Source: Ecdyonurus torrentis (lineage: Eukaryota > Arthropoda > Insecta > Ephemeroptera > Heptageniidae). Taken from it: a DNA stretch of 64,000 nt. The translations under genes were made by a program, and so were the position numbers. The stretch is taken from the NCBI GenBank assembly GCA_949318235.1, contig OX439129.1:62001-126000 (forward strand). The letters run 5' to 3'. The notes below the pieces were generated by a model. The model saw only the letters and a program-made list of their open reading frames with translations. It was not told the DNA's origin and did no database searches. Below, piece by piece: positions 37,244 to 50,859 of this stretch; the first letter of the stretch is position 1; each line of letters starts with the position of its first letter.

Positions 37244-38369
37244 TTTTAATTGAGATGGAAAGTTGTGGTTTTGAAAAAAAGTGATGCAAAACGCTCTATA
37301 GTACTAAATTCACCTCTAGAAACAAAATTGAGAAAAAAAATTTTTCGAAAAAAATTGTGATTTTCAGATTCTGAAAACGATTTTTGATAATATCTCAGAA
37401 ACTAATAATGCTACAGGCTTACGGTTTGAACTGAAATGTATCACTTTGAAATGTCTTATGAAAAGTTTACAACACTTTAGTCGCAAAAACTAAAACTTTC
37501 TCAGTTTTTGAGAATTTTCGAATTTTCTTACCGAAGTTTATAGCATTGTAGCCCATATGAAGAAAAAAAAAGTTTGTAACTCGAGTTCCAATTGAGAGAG
37601 AAAGTTGCGGTTTTGAAATAAAGTGATGCAAAGCGCTCTATAGTACTAAATTTACCTCTAGAATCAAAATTGAGAAAAAAAAATTTTCGAAAAAAATTGT
37701 GTTTTTCAGATTCTGAAAACGATTTTTGATGATATCTCAGAATTTAATAATGCTACAGACTTACGGTTTGAACTGAAATGTATCACTTTGAAATGTCTAA
37801 CGAAAAGTTTATAACACTTTAGTCGCAAAAACTAAAACTTTCTTATTATTTGAGAATTTTTGAATTTTCTTACCGAAGTCTAGCATTGTAGCCCATATGA
37901 AGAAAAAAAAAGTTTGTAACTCGAGTTCTAATTGAAATGTAAAGTTGTGGTTTTGAAATAAAGTGATGCAAAACGCTCTATAGTACTAAATTCACCTCTA
38001 GAAACAAAATTGAGAAAAAAAAATTTTCGAAAAAAATTGTGTTTTTCAGATTCTGAAAACGATTTTTGATGATATCTCAGAAACTAATAATGCTACAGAC
38101 TTACGGTTTGAACTGAAATGTATCACTTTGAAATGTCTTATAAAAAGTTTATAACACTTTAGTCGCAAAAACTATAACTTTCTTAGTATTTGAGAATTTT
38201 CGAATTTTCTTACCGAAGTGTTATAGCATTGTAGCCCATATAAAGAAAAAAAAAGTTTGTAACTCGAGTTCTAATTGAGATGTAAAGTTGTGGTTTTAAA
38301 ATAAAGTGATGCAAAACGCTCTATAGTACTAAATTCACCTCTAAAAACAAAATTGAGAAAAAAAAATTT

Positions 38370-39940
38370 CGAAAAAAATTGTGTTTTTCAGATTCTGAAA
38401 ACGATTTTTGATGATATCTCAGAAACTAATAATGCTACAGACTTACGGTATGAACTGAAATGTATCACTTTGAAATGTCTTATGAAAAGTTTATAACACT
38501 TTAGTCGCAAAAACTAAAACTTTCTCCGTTTTTGAGAATTTTCGAATTTTCTTACCGAAGTTTATAGCATTGTAGCCTATATGAAGAAAAAAAAAGTTTG
38601 TAACTTGAGTTCTAATTGAGATGTAAAGTTGCGGTTTTGAAATAAAGTGGTGCAAAATGCTCTATAGTTTTATATTCACCTCTAGAAACAAATTTGAGAA
38701 AAAAAATTTTCGAAAAAAATTGTGTTTTTCAGATTCTGAAAACGATTTTTGATGATATCTCAGAAACTAATAATGCTAGAGACTTACGGTTTGAACTGAA
38801 ATGTATCACTTTGAAATGTCTTATGAAAAGTTTATAACACTTTAGTCGCAAAAACTAAAACTTTCTCAGTTTTTGAGAATTTTCGTATTTTCTTACCGAT
38901 GTCTATAGCATTGTAGCCCATATGAAGAAAAAAAAGTTTGTAACTCGAGTTCCAATTGAGATAGAAAGTTGCGGTTTTGAAATAAAGTGATGCAAAACGC
39001 TCTATAGTACTAAATTTACCTCTAGAAACAAAATTGAGAAAAATAATATTTCGAAAAAAATTGTGTTTTTCAGATTCTGAAAACGATTTTTGATGATATC
39101 TCAGAAACTAATAATGCTACAGACTTACGGTTTGAACTGAAATGTATCACTTTGAAATGTCTAACGAAAAGTTTATTACACTTTAGTCGCAAAAAATAAA
39201 ACTTTCTCTGTTTTTGAGAATTTTCGTATTTTCTTACCGAAGTCTATAGCATTGTAGCCCATATGAAGAAAAAAAAAGTTTGTAACTCGAGTTCCAATTG
39301 AGATAGAAAGTTGCGGTTTTGAAATAAAGTGATGCAAAACGCTCTATAGTTTTAAATTCACCTCTAGAAACAAATTTGAGAAAAATAATTTTTCCAAAAA
39401 AATTGTGTTTTTCAGTTTCTGAAAACGATTTTTGATGATATCTCAGAAACTAATAATGCTACAGACTTACGGTTTGTACTGAAATGTATCACTTTGAAAT
39501 GTCTTATGAAAAGTTTATAACACTTTAGTCGCAAAAACTAAAACTTTCTCAGTTTTTGAGAATTTTCGAATTTTCTTACCGATGTCTATAGCATTGTAGC
39601 CCATATGAAGAAAAAAAAGTTTGTAACTCGAGTTTTAATTGAGATGGAAAGTTGTGGTTTTGAAAAAAAGTGATGCAAAACGCTCTATAGTACTAAATTC
39701 ACCTCTAGAAACAAAATTGAGAAAAAAATTTTTTCGAAAAAAATTGTGTTTTTCAGATTCTGAAAACGATTTTTGATAATATCTCAGAAACTAATAATGC
39801 TACAGGCTTACGGTTTGAACTGAAATGTATCACTTTGAAATGTCTTATGAAAAGTTTATAACACTTTAGTCGCAAAAACTAAAACTTTCTCAGTTTTTGA
39901 GAATTTTCGAATTTTCTTACCGAAGTTTATAGCATTGTAG
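38370..39940 (+). repeat. Satellite B higher-order unit, tail of a preceding copy
   Basis: Carries GTAGCCTATATG (38575), TAATGCTAGAGAC and the later marks in the same order as the end of the copy ending at 50859. GTAGCCTATATG recurs at 44376 (offset 5801) and 49494 (a further 5118). Confidence 0.75.
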
Positions 39941-42900
39941 CCCATATAAAGAAAAAAAAAGTTTGTAACTCGAGTTCTAATTGAAATGTAAAGTTGTGGT
40001 TTTGAAATAAAGTGATGCAAAACGCTCTATAGTACTAAATTCACCTCTAGAAACAAAATTGAGAAAAAGAAATTTTCGAAAAAAATTGTGTTTTTCAGAT
40101 TCTGAAAACGATTTTTAATGATATCTCAGAAACTAATAATGCAACAGACTTACGGTTTGAACTGAAATGTATCACTTTGAAATGTCTTATGAAAAGTTTA
40201 TTACACTTAAGTCGCAAAAAATAAAACTTTCTCAGTTTTTGAGAATTTTCGTATTTTCTTACCGAAGTCTATAGCATTGTAGCCCATATGAAGAAAAAAA
40301 AAGTTTGTAACTCAAATTCCAATTTAGATAGAAAGTTGCGGTTTTGAAATAAAGTGATGCAAAATGCTCTATAGTACTAAATTTACCTCTAGAAACAAAA
40401 TTGAGAAAAAAAACTTTTCGAAAAAAATTGTGTTTTTCAGATTCTTAAAACGATTTTTGATGATATCTCAGAATTTAATAATGCTACAGACTTACGGTTT
40501 GAACTGAAATGTATCACTTTGAAATGTCTAACGAAAAGTTTATTACACTTTAGTCGCAAAAACTAAAACTTTCTTAGTATTTGAGAATTTTTGAATTTTC
40601 TTACCGAAGTCTATAGCATTGTAGCCCATATGAAGAAAAAAAAGTTTGTAACTCGAGTTCCAATTGAGATAGAAAGTTGTGGTTTTGAAATAAAGTGATG
40701 CAAAACGCTCTATAGTTTTAAATTCACCTCTAGAAACAAATTTGAGAAAAATAATTTTTCTAAAAAAATTGTGTTTTCAGTTTCTGAAAACGATTTTTGA
40801 TGATATTTTAGAAACTAAAAATGCAACAGACTTACGGTTTGAACTGAAATGTATCACTTTGAAATGTCTTATGAAAAGTTTATTACACTTAAGTCGCAAA
40901 AAATAAAACTTTCTCAGTTTTTGAGAATTTTCGTATTTTCTTACCGAAGTCTATAGCATTGTAGCCCATATGAAGAAAAAAAAAGTTTGTAACTCGAGTT
41001 CCAATTGAGATAGAAAGTTGTGGTTTTGAAATAAAGTGATGCAAAACGCTCCATAGTTTTAAATTCACCTCTAGAAACAAATTTGAGAAAAATAATTTTT
41101 CCAAAAAAATTGTGTTTTTCAGTTTCTGAAAACGATTTTTGATGATATCTCAGAAACTAATAATGCTACAGACTTACGGTTTGAACTGAAATGTATCACT
41201 TTGAAATGTCTTATAAAAAGTTTATAACACTTTAGTCGCAAAAACTAAAACTTTCTTAGTATTTGAGAATTTTCTAATTTTCTTACCGAAGTGTTATAGC
41301 ATTGTAGCTGATATGAAGAAAAAAAAAGTTTGTAACTCGAGTTCTAATTGAGATGTAAAGTTGTGGTTTTAAAATAAAGTGATGCAAAACGCTCTATAGT
41401 ACTAAATTCACCTCTAAAAACAAAATTGAGAAAAAAAAATTTCGAAAAAAATTGTGTTTTTCAGATTCTGAAAACGATTTTTGATGATATCTCAGAAACT
41501 AATAATGCTACAGACTTACGGTATGAACTGAAATGTATCACTTTGAAATGTCTTATGAAAAGTTTATAACACTTTAGTCGCAAAAACTAAAACTTTCTCC
41601 GTTTTTGAGAATTTTCGAATTTTCTTACCGAAGTTTATAGCATTGTAGCTCATATGAAGAAAAAAAATTTTGTAACTCGTGTTCCAATTTAGATAGAAAG
41701 TTGCGGTTTTGAAATAAAGTGATGCAAAACGCTCTATAGTACTAAATTCACCTCTAAAAACAAAATTGAGAAAAAAAAATTTCGAAAAAAATTGTGTTTT
41801 TCAGATTCTGAAAACGATTTTTGATGATATCTCAGAAAATAATAATGCTACAGACTTACGGTTTGAACTGAAATGTATCACTTTGAAATGTCTAACGAAA
41901 AGTTTTTTACACTTTAGTCGCAAAAAATAAAACTTTCTCCGTTTTTGAGAATTTTCGAATTTTCTTACCGAAGTTTATAGCATTGTAGCCCATATGAAGA
42001 AAAAAAAAGTTTGTAACTTGAGTTCTAATTGAGATGTAAAGTTGTGGTTTTGAAATAAAGTGATGCAAAACGCTCTATAGTTTTAAATTCACCTCTAGAA
42101 ACAAATTTGAGAAAAATAATTTTTCTAAAAAAATTGTGTTTTTCAGATTCTGAAAACGATTTTTGATGATATCTCAGAAACTAATAATGCTACAGACTTA
42201 CGGTTTAAACTTAAATGTATCACTTTGAAATGTCTAACGAAAAGTTTATGACACTTTAGTCGCAAAAAATAAAACTTTCTCAGTTTTTGAGAATTTTCGT
42301 ATTTTCTTACCGAAGTCTATAGCATTGTAGCCCATATGAAGAAAAAAAATTTTGTAACTCGAGTTCTAATTGAGATAGAAAGTTGCGGTTTTGATATAAA
42401 GTGATGCAAAACGCTCTATAGTACTAAATTTACCTCTAGAAACAAAATTGAGAAAAAAAAATTTTCGAAAAAAATTGTGTTTTTCAGATTCTGAAAACGA
42501 TTTTAGATGATATCTCAGAAACTAATAATGCTACAGACTTACGGTTTGAACTGAAACGTATCACTTTGAAATGTCTAACGAAAAGTTTTTTACACTTTAG
42601 TCGCAAAAACTAAAACTTTCTCAGTTTTTGAGATTTTTCGTATTTTCTTACCGATGTCTATAGCATTGTAGCCCATATGAAGAAAAAAAAGTTTGTAACT
42701 CGAGTTTTAATTGAGATGGAAAGTTGTGGTTTTGAAATAAAGTGATGCAAAACGCTCTATAGTACTAAATTCACCTCTAGAAACAAAATTGAGAAAAAAA
42801 AATTTTCGAAAAAAATTGTGTTTTTCAGATTCTGAAAACGATTTTTGATGATATCTCAAAAACTGATAATGCTACAGACTTACGGTTTGAACTGAAATGT

Positions 42901-45058
42901 ATCACTTTGAAATGACTTATGAAAAGTTTATTACACTTAAGTCGCAAAAAATAAACTTTCTCAGTTTTTGAGAATTTTCGTATTTTCTTACCGAAGTCTA
43001 TAGCATTGTAGCCCATATGAAGAAAAAAAAAGTTTGTAACTCGAGTTCCAATTGAGATAGAAAGTTGCGGTTTTGAAATAAAGTGATGCAAAACGCTCTA
43101 TAGTACTAAATTTACCTCTAGAAACAAAATTGAGAAAAATAATATTTCGAAAAAAATTTTGTTTTTCAGATTCTGAAAACGATTTTTGATGATATCTCAG
43201 AAACTAATAATGCTACAGACTTACGGTTTGAACTGAAATGTATCACTTTGAAATGTCTAACGAAAAGTTTATTACACTTTAGTCGCAAAAAATAAAACTT
43301 TCTCAGTTTTTGAGAATTTTCGTATTTTCTTACCGAAGTCTATAGCATTGTAGCCCATATGAAGAAAAAAAAGTTTGTAACTCGAGTTCCAATTGAGATA
43401 GAAAGTTGCGGTTTTGATATAAAGTGATGCAAAACGCTCTATAGTTTTAAATTCACCTCTAGAAACAAATTTGAGAAAAATAATTTGTCCAAAAAAATTG
43501 TGTTTTTCAGTTTCTGAAAACGATTTTTGATGATATCTCAGAAACTAATAATGCTACAGACTTACGGTTTGAACTGAAATGTATCACTTTAAAATGTCTT
43601 ATGAAAAGTTTATAACACTTTAGTCGCAAAAACTAAAACTTTCTCAGTTTTTGAGAATTTTCGAATTTTCTTACCGATGTCTATAGCATTGTAGCCCATA
43701 TGAAGAAAAAAAAGTTTGTAACTCGAGTTTTAATTGAGATTGAAAGTTGCGGTTTTGAAATAAAGTGATGCAAAACGCTCTATAGTTTTAAATTCACCTC
43801 TAGAAACAAATTTGAGAAAAATAATTTTTCCAAAAAAAATGTGTTTTTCAGTTTCTGAAAACGATTTTTGATAATATCTCAGAAACTAATAATGCTACAG
43901 ACTTACGGTTTGAACTGAAATGTATCACTATGATATGTCTTATAAAAAGTTTATAACACTTTAGTCGCAAAAACTAAAACTTTCTCAGTTTTTGAGAATT
44001 TTCGTATTTTCTTACCGATGTCTATTGCATTGTAGCCCATATGAAGAAAAAAAAGTTTGTAACTCGAGTTTTAATTGATATGGAAAGTTGTGGTTTTGAA
44101 ATAAAGTGATGCAAAACGCTCTATAGTACTAAGTTCACCTCTAGAAACAAAATTGAGAAAAAAAATTTTTCGAAAAAAATTGTGTTTTTCAGATTCTGAA
44201 AACGATTTTTGATGATATCTCAGAAACTAATAATGCTACAGACTTACGGTATGAACTGAAATGTATCACTTTGAAATGTCTTATGAAAAGTTTATAACAC
44301 TTTAGTCGCAAAAACTAAAACTTTCTCCGTTTTTGAGAATTTTCGAATTTTCTTACCGAAGTTTATAGCATTGTAGCCTATATGAAGAAAAAAAAAGTTT
44401 GTAACTTGAGTTCTAATTGAGATGTAAAGTTGCGGTTTTGAAATAAAGTGGTGCAAAATGCTCTATAGTTTTATATTCACCTCTAGAAACAAATTTGAGA
44501 AAAAAAATTTTCGAAAAAAATTGTGTTTTTCAGATTCTGAAAACGATTTTTGATGATATCTCAGAAACTAATAATGCTAGAGACTTACGGTTTGAACTGA
44601 AATGTATCACTTTGAAATGTCTTATGAAAAGTTTATAACACTTTAGTCGCAAAAACTAAAACTTTCTCAGTTTTTGAGAATTTTCGTATTTTCTTACCGA
44701 TGTCTATAGCATTGTAGCCCATATGAAGAAAAAAAAGTTTGTAACTCGAGTTCCAATTGAGATAGAAAGTTGCGGTTTTGAAATAAAGTGATGCAAAACG
44801 CTCTATAGTACTAAATTTACCTCTAGAAACAAAATTGAGAAAAATAATATTTCGAAAAAAATTGTGTTTTTCAGATTCTGAAAACGATTTTTGATAATAT
44901 CTCAGAAACTAATAATGCTACAGGCTTACGGTTTGAACTGAAATGTATCACTTTGAAATGTCTTATGAAAAGTTTATAACACTTTAGTCGCAAAAACTAA
45001 AACTTTCTCAGTTTTTGAGAATTTTCGAATTTTCTTACCGAAGTTTATAGCATTGTAG
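39941..45058 (+). repeat. Satellite B higher-order unit copy 1 (5118 bp, 15 monomers)
   Basis: Bounded by the rare variant CCCATATAAAG at 39941 and at 45059. It contains the ordered marks CAAATTCCAATTTAG, the 1-bp-short TTGTGTTTTCAG, GTAGCTGATATG, CTCGTGTTCC, GTTTAAACTTAAATG, GAACTGAAACGTATC, CAAAAACTGATAATG, AATTTGTCCAAAA, CACTATGATATG and GTAGCCTATATG. Compared with copy 2 it lacks two monomers near 44890, joined in phase. Confidence 0.85.
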
Positions 45059-48000
45059 CCCATATAAAGAAAAAAAAAGTTTGTAACTCGAGTTCTAATT
45101 GAAATGTAAAGTTGTGGTTTTGAAATAAAGTGATGCAAAACGCTCTATAGTACTAAATTCACCTCTAGAAACAAAATTGAGAAAAAGAAATTTTCGAAAA
45201 AAATTGTGTTTTTCAGATTCTGAAAACGATTTTTAATGATATCTCAGAAACTAATAATGCAACAGACTTACGGTTTGAACTGAAATGTATCACTTTGAAA
45301 TGTCTTATGAAAAGTTTATTACACTTAAGTCGCAAAAAATAAAACTTTCTCAGTTTTTGAGAATTTTCGTATTTTCTTACCGAAGTCTATAGCATTGTAG
45401 CCCATATGAAGAAAAAAAAAGTTTGTAACTCAAATTCCAATTTAGATAGAAAGTTGCGGTTTTGAAATAAAGTGATGCAAAATGCTCTATAGTACTAAAT
45501 TTACCTCTAGAAACAAAATTGAGAAAAAAAACTTTTCGAAAAAAATTGTGTTTTTCAGATTCTTAAAACGATTTTTGATGATATCTCAGAATTTAATAAT
45601 GCTACAGACTTACGGTTTGAACTGAAATGTATCACTTTGAAATGTCTAACGAAAAGTTTATTACACTTTAGTCGCAAAAACTAAAACTTTCTTAGTATTT
45701 GAGAATTTTTGAATTTTCTTACCGAAGTCTATAGCATTGTAGCCCATATGAAGAAAAAAAAGTTTGTAACTCGAGTTCCAATTGAGATAGAAAGTTGTGG
45801 TTTTGAAATAAAGTGATGCAAAACGCTCTATAGTTTTAAATTCACCTCTAGAAACAAATTTGAGAAAAATAATTTTTCTAAAAAAATTGTGTTTTCAGTT
45901 TCTGAAAACGATTTTTGATGATATTTTAGAAACTAAAAATGCAACAGACTTACGGTTTGAACTGAAATGTATCACTTTGAAATGTCTTATGAAAAGTTTA
46001 TTACACTTAAGTCGCAAAAAATAAAACTTTCTCAGTTTTTGAGAATTTTCGTATTTTCTTACCGAAGTCTATAGCATTGTAGCCCATATGAAGAAAAAAA
46101 AAGTTTGTAACTCGAGTTCCAATTGAGATAGAAAGTTGTGGTTTTGAAATAAAGTGATGCAAAACGCTCCATAGTTTTAAATTCACCTCTAGAAACAAAT
46201 TTGAGAAAAATAATTTTTCCAAAAAAATTGTGTTTTTCAGTTTCTGAAAACGATTTTTGATGATATCTCAGAAACTAATAATGCTACAGACTTACGGTTT
46301 GAACTGAAATGTATCACTTTGAAATGTCTTATAAAAAGTTTATAACACTTTAGTCGCAAAAACTAAAACTTTCTTAGTATTTGAGAATTTTCTAATTTTC
46401 TTACCGAAGTGTTATAGCATTGTAGCTGATATGAAGAAAAAAAAAGTTTGTAACTCGAGTTCTAATTGAGATGTAAAGTTGTGGTTTTAAAATAAAGTGA
46501 TGCAAAACGCTCTATAGTACTAAATTCACCTCTAAAAACAAAATTGAGAAAAAAAAATTTCGAAAAAAATTGTGTTTTTCAGATTCTGAAAACGATTTTT
46601 GATGATATCTCAGAAACTAATAATGCTACAGACTTACGGTATGAACTGAAATGTATCACTTTGAAATGTCTTATGAAAAGTTTATAACACTTTAGTCGCA
46701 AAAACTAAAACTTTCTCCGTTTTTGAGAATTTTCGAATTTTCTTACCGAAGTTTATAGCATTGTAGCTCATATGAAGAAAAAAAATTTTGTAACTCGTGT
46801 TCCAATTTAGATAGAAAGTTGCGGTTTTGAAATAAAGTGATGCAAAACGCTCTATAGTACTAAATTCACCTCTAAAAACAAAATTGAGAAAAAAAAATTT
46901 CGAAAAAAATTGTGTTTTTCAGATTCTGAAAACGATTTTTGATGATATCTCAGAAAATAATAATGCTACAGACTTACGGTTTGAACTGAAATGTATCACT
47001 TTGAAATGTCTAACGAAAAGTTTTTTACACTTTAGTCGCAAAAAATAAAACTTTCTCCGTTTTTGAGAATTTTCGAATTTTCTTACCGAAGTTTATAGCA
47101 TTGTAGCCCATATGAAGAAAAAAAAAGTTTGTAACTTGAGTTCTAATTGAGATGTAAAGTTGTGGTTTTGAAATAAAGTGATGCAAAACGCTCTATAGTT
47201 TTAAATTCACCTCTAGAAACAAATTTGAGAAAAATAATTTTTCTAAAAAAATTGTGTTTTTCAGATTCTGAAAACGATTTTTGATGATATCTCAGAAACT
47301 AATAATGCTACAGACTTACGGTTTAAACTTAAATGTATCACTTTGAAATGTCTAACGAAAAGTTTATGACACTTTAGTCGCAAAAAATAAAACTTTCTCA
47401 GTTTTTGAGAATTTTCGTATTTTCTTACCGAAGTCTATAGCATTGTAGCCCATATGAAGAAAAAAAATTTTGTAACTCGAGTTCTAATTGAGATAGAAAG
47501 TTGCGGTTTTGATATAAAGTGATGCAAAACGCTCTATAGTACTAAATTTACCTCTAGAAACAAAATTGAGAAAAAAAAATTTTCGAAAAAAATTGTGTTT
47601 TTCAGATTCTGAAAACGATTTTAGATGATATCTCAGAAACTAATAATGCTACAGACTTACGGTTTGAACTGAAACGTATCACTTTGAAATGTCTAACGAA
47701 AAGTTTTTTACACTTTAGTCGCAAAAACTAAAACTTTCTCAGTTTTTGAGATTTTTCGTATTTTCTTACCGATGTCTATAGCATTGTAGCCCATATGAAG
47801 AAAAAAAAGTTTGTAACTCGAGTTTTAATTGAGATGGAAAGTTGTGGTTTTGAAATAAAGTGATGCAAAACGCTCTATAGTACTAAATTCACCTCTAGAA
47901 ACAAAATTGAGAAAAAAAAATTTTCGAAAAAAATTGTGTTTTTCAGATTCTGAAAACGATTTTTGATGATATCTCAAAAACTGATAATGCTACAGACTTA

Positions 48001-50859
48001 CGGTTTGAACTGAAATGTATCACTTTGAAATGACTTATGAAAAGTTTATTACACTTAAGTCGCAAAAAATAAACTTTCTCAGTTTTTGAGAATTTTCGTA
48101 TTTTCTTACCGAAGTCTATAGCATTGTAGCCCATATGAAGAAAAAAAAAGTTTGTAACTCGAGTTCCAATTGAGATAGAAAGTTGCGGTTTTGAAATAAA
48201 GTGATGCAAAACGCTCTATAGTACTAAATTTACCTCTAGAAACAAAATTGAGAAAAATAATATTTCGAAAAAAATTTTGTTTTTCAGATTCTGAAAACGA
48301 TTTTTGATGATATCTCAGAAACTAATAATGCTACAGACTTACGGTTTGAACTGAAATGTATCACTTTGAAATGTCTAACGAAAAGTTTATTACACTTTAG
48401 TCGCAAAAAATAAAACTTTCTCAGTTTTTGAGAATTTTCGTATTTTCTTACCGAAGTCTATAGCATTGTAGCCCATATGAAGAAAAAAAAGTTTGTAACT
48501 CGAGTTCCAATTGAGATAGAAAGTTGCGGTTTTGATATAAAGTGATGCAAAACGCTCTATAGTTTTAAATTCACCTCTAGAAACAAATTTGAGAAAAATA
48601 ATTTGTCCAAAAAAATTGTGTTTTTCAGTTTCTGAAAACGATTTTTGATGATATCTCAGAAACTAATAATGCTACAGACTTACGGTTTGAACTGAAATGT
48701 ATCACTTTAAAATGTCTTATGAAAAGTTTATAACACTTTAGTCGCAAAAACTAAAACTTTCTCAGTTTTTGAGAATTTTCGAATTTTCTTACCGATGTCT
48801 ATAGCATTGTAGCCCATATGAAGAAAAAAAAGTTTGTAACTCGAGTTTTAATTGAGATGGAAAGTTGCGGTTTTGAAATAAAGTGATGCAAAACGCTCTA
48901 TAGTTTTAAATTCACCTCTAGAAACAAATTTGAGAAAAATAATTTTTCCAAAAAAAATGTGTTTTTCAGTTTCTGAAAACGATTTTTGATAATATCTCAG
49001 AAACTAATAATGCTACAGACTTACGGTTTGAACTGAAATGTATCACTATGATATGTCTTATAAAAAGTTTATAACACTTTAGTCGCAAAAACTAAAACTT
49101 TCTCAGTTTTTGAGAATTTTCGTATTTTCTTACCGATGTCTATTGCATTGTAGCCCATATGAAGAAAAAAAAGTTTGTAACTCGAGTTTTAATTGATATG
49201 GAAAGTTGTGGTTTTGAAATAAAGTGATGCAAAACGCTCTATAGTACTAAGTTCACCTCTAGAAACAAAATTGAGAAAAAAAATTTTTCGAAAAAAATTG
49301 TGTTTTTCAGATTCTGAAAACGATTTTTGATGATATCTCAGAAACTAATAATGCTACAGACTTACGGTATGAACTGAAATGTATCACTTTGAAATGTCTT
49401 ATGAAAAGTTTATAACACTTTAGTCGCAAAAACTAAAACTTTCTCCGTTTTTGAGAATTTTCGAATTTTCTTACCGAAGTTTATAGCATTGTAGCCTATA
49501 TGAAGAAAAAAAAAGTTTGTAACTTGAGTTCTAATTGAGATGTAAAGTTGCGGTTTTGAAATAAAGTGGTGCAAAATGCTCTATAGTTTTATATTCACCT
49601 CTAGAAACAAATTTGAGAAAAAAAATTTTCGAAAAAAATTGTGTTTTTCAGATTCTGAAAACGATTTTTGATGATATCTCAGAAACTAATAATGCTAGAG
49701 ACTTACGGTTTGAACTGAAATGTATCACTTTGAAATGTCTTATGAAAAGTTTATAACACTTTAGTCGCAAAAACTAAAACTTTCTCAGTTTTTGAGAATT
49801 TTCGTATTTTCTTACCGATGTCTATAGCATTGTAGCCCATATGAAGAAAAAAAAGTTTGTAACTCGAGTTCCAATTGAGATAGAAAGTTGCGGTTTTGAA
49901 ATAAAGTGATGCAAAACGCTCTATAGTACTAAATTTACCTCTAGAAACAAAATTGAGAAAAATAATATTTCGAAAAAAATTGTGTTTTTCAGATTCTGAA
50001 AACGATTTTTGATGATATCTCAGAAACTAATAATGCTACAGACTTACGGTTTGAACTGAAATGTATCACTTTGAAATGTCTAACGAAAAGTTTATTACAC
50101 TTTAGTCGCAAAAAATAAAACTTTCTCTGTTTTTGAGAATTTTCGTATTTTCTTACCGAAGTCTATAGCATTGTAGCCCATATGAAGAAAAAAAAAGTTT
50201 GTAACTCGAGTTCCAATTGAGATAGAAAGTTGCGGTTTTGAAATAAAGTGATGCAAAACGCTCTATAGTTTTAAATTCACCTCTAGAAACAAATTTGAGA
50301 AAAATAATTTTTCCAAAAAAATTGTGTTTTTCAGTTTCTGAAAACGATTTTTGATGATATCTCAGAAACTAATAATGCTACAGACTTACGGTTTGTACTG
50401 AAATGTATCACTTTGAAATGTCTTATGAAAAGTTTATAACACTTTAGTCGCAAAAACTAAAACTTTCTCAGTTTTTGAGAATTTTCGAATTTTCTTACCG
50501 ATGTCTATAGCATTGTAGCCCATATGAAGAAAAAAAAGTTTGTAACTCGAGTTTTAATTGAGATGGAAAGTTGTGGTTTTGAAAAAAAGTGATGCAAAAC
50601 GCTCTATAGTACTAAATTCACCTCTAGAAACAAAATTGAGAAAAAAATTTTTTCGAAAAAAATTGTGTTTTTCAGATTCTGAAAACGATTTTTGATAATA
50701 TCTCAGAAACTAATAATGCTACAGGCTTACGGTTTGAACTGAAATGTATCACTTTGAAATGTCTTATGAAAAGTTTATAACACTTTAGTCGCAAAAACTA
50801 AAACTTTCTCAGTTTTTGAGAATTTTCGAATTTTCTTACCGAAGTTTATAGCATTGTAG
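45059..50859 (+). repeat. Satellite B higher-order unit copy 2 (5801 bp, 17 monomers)
   Basis: Almost identical to copy 1 from 45059 to about 49990 (offset 5118). It then has two additional monomers (about 49995-50680) that match 39070-39760 in the preceding copy, before rejoining copy 1. I read the 17-monomer form as ancestral and copy 1 as deleted. Confidence 0.85.
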
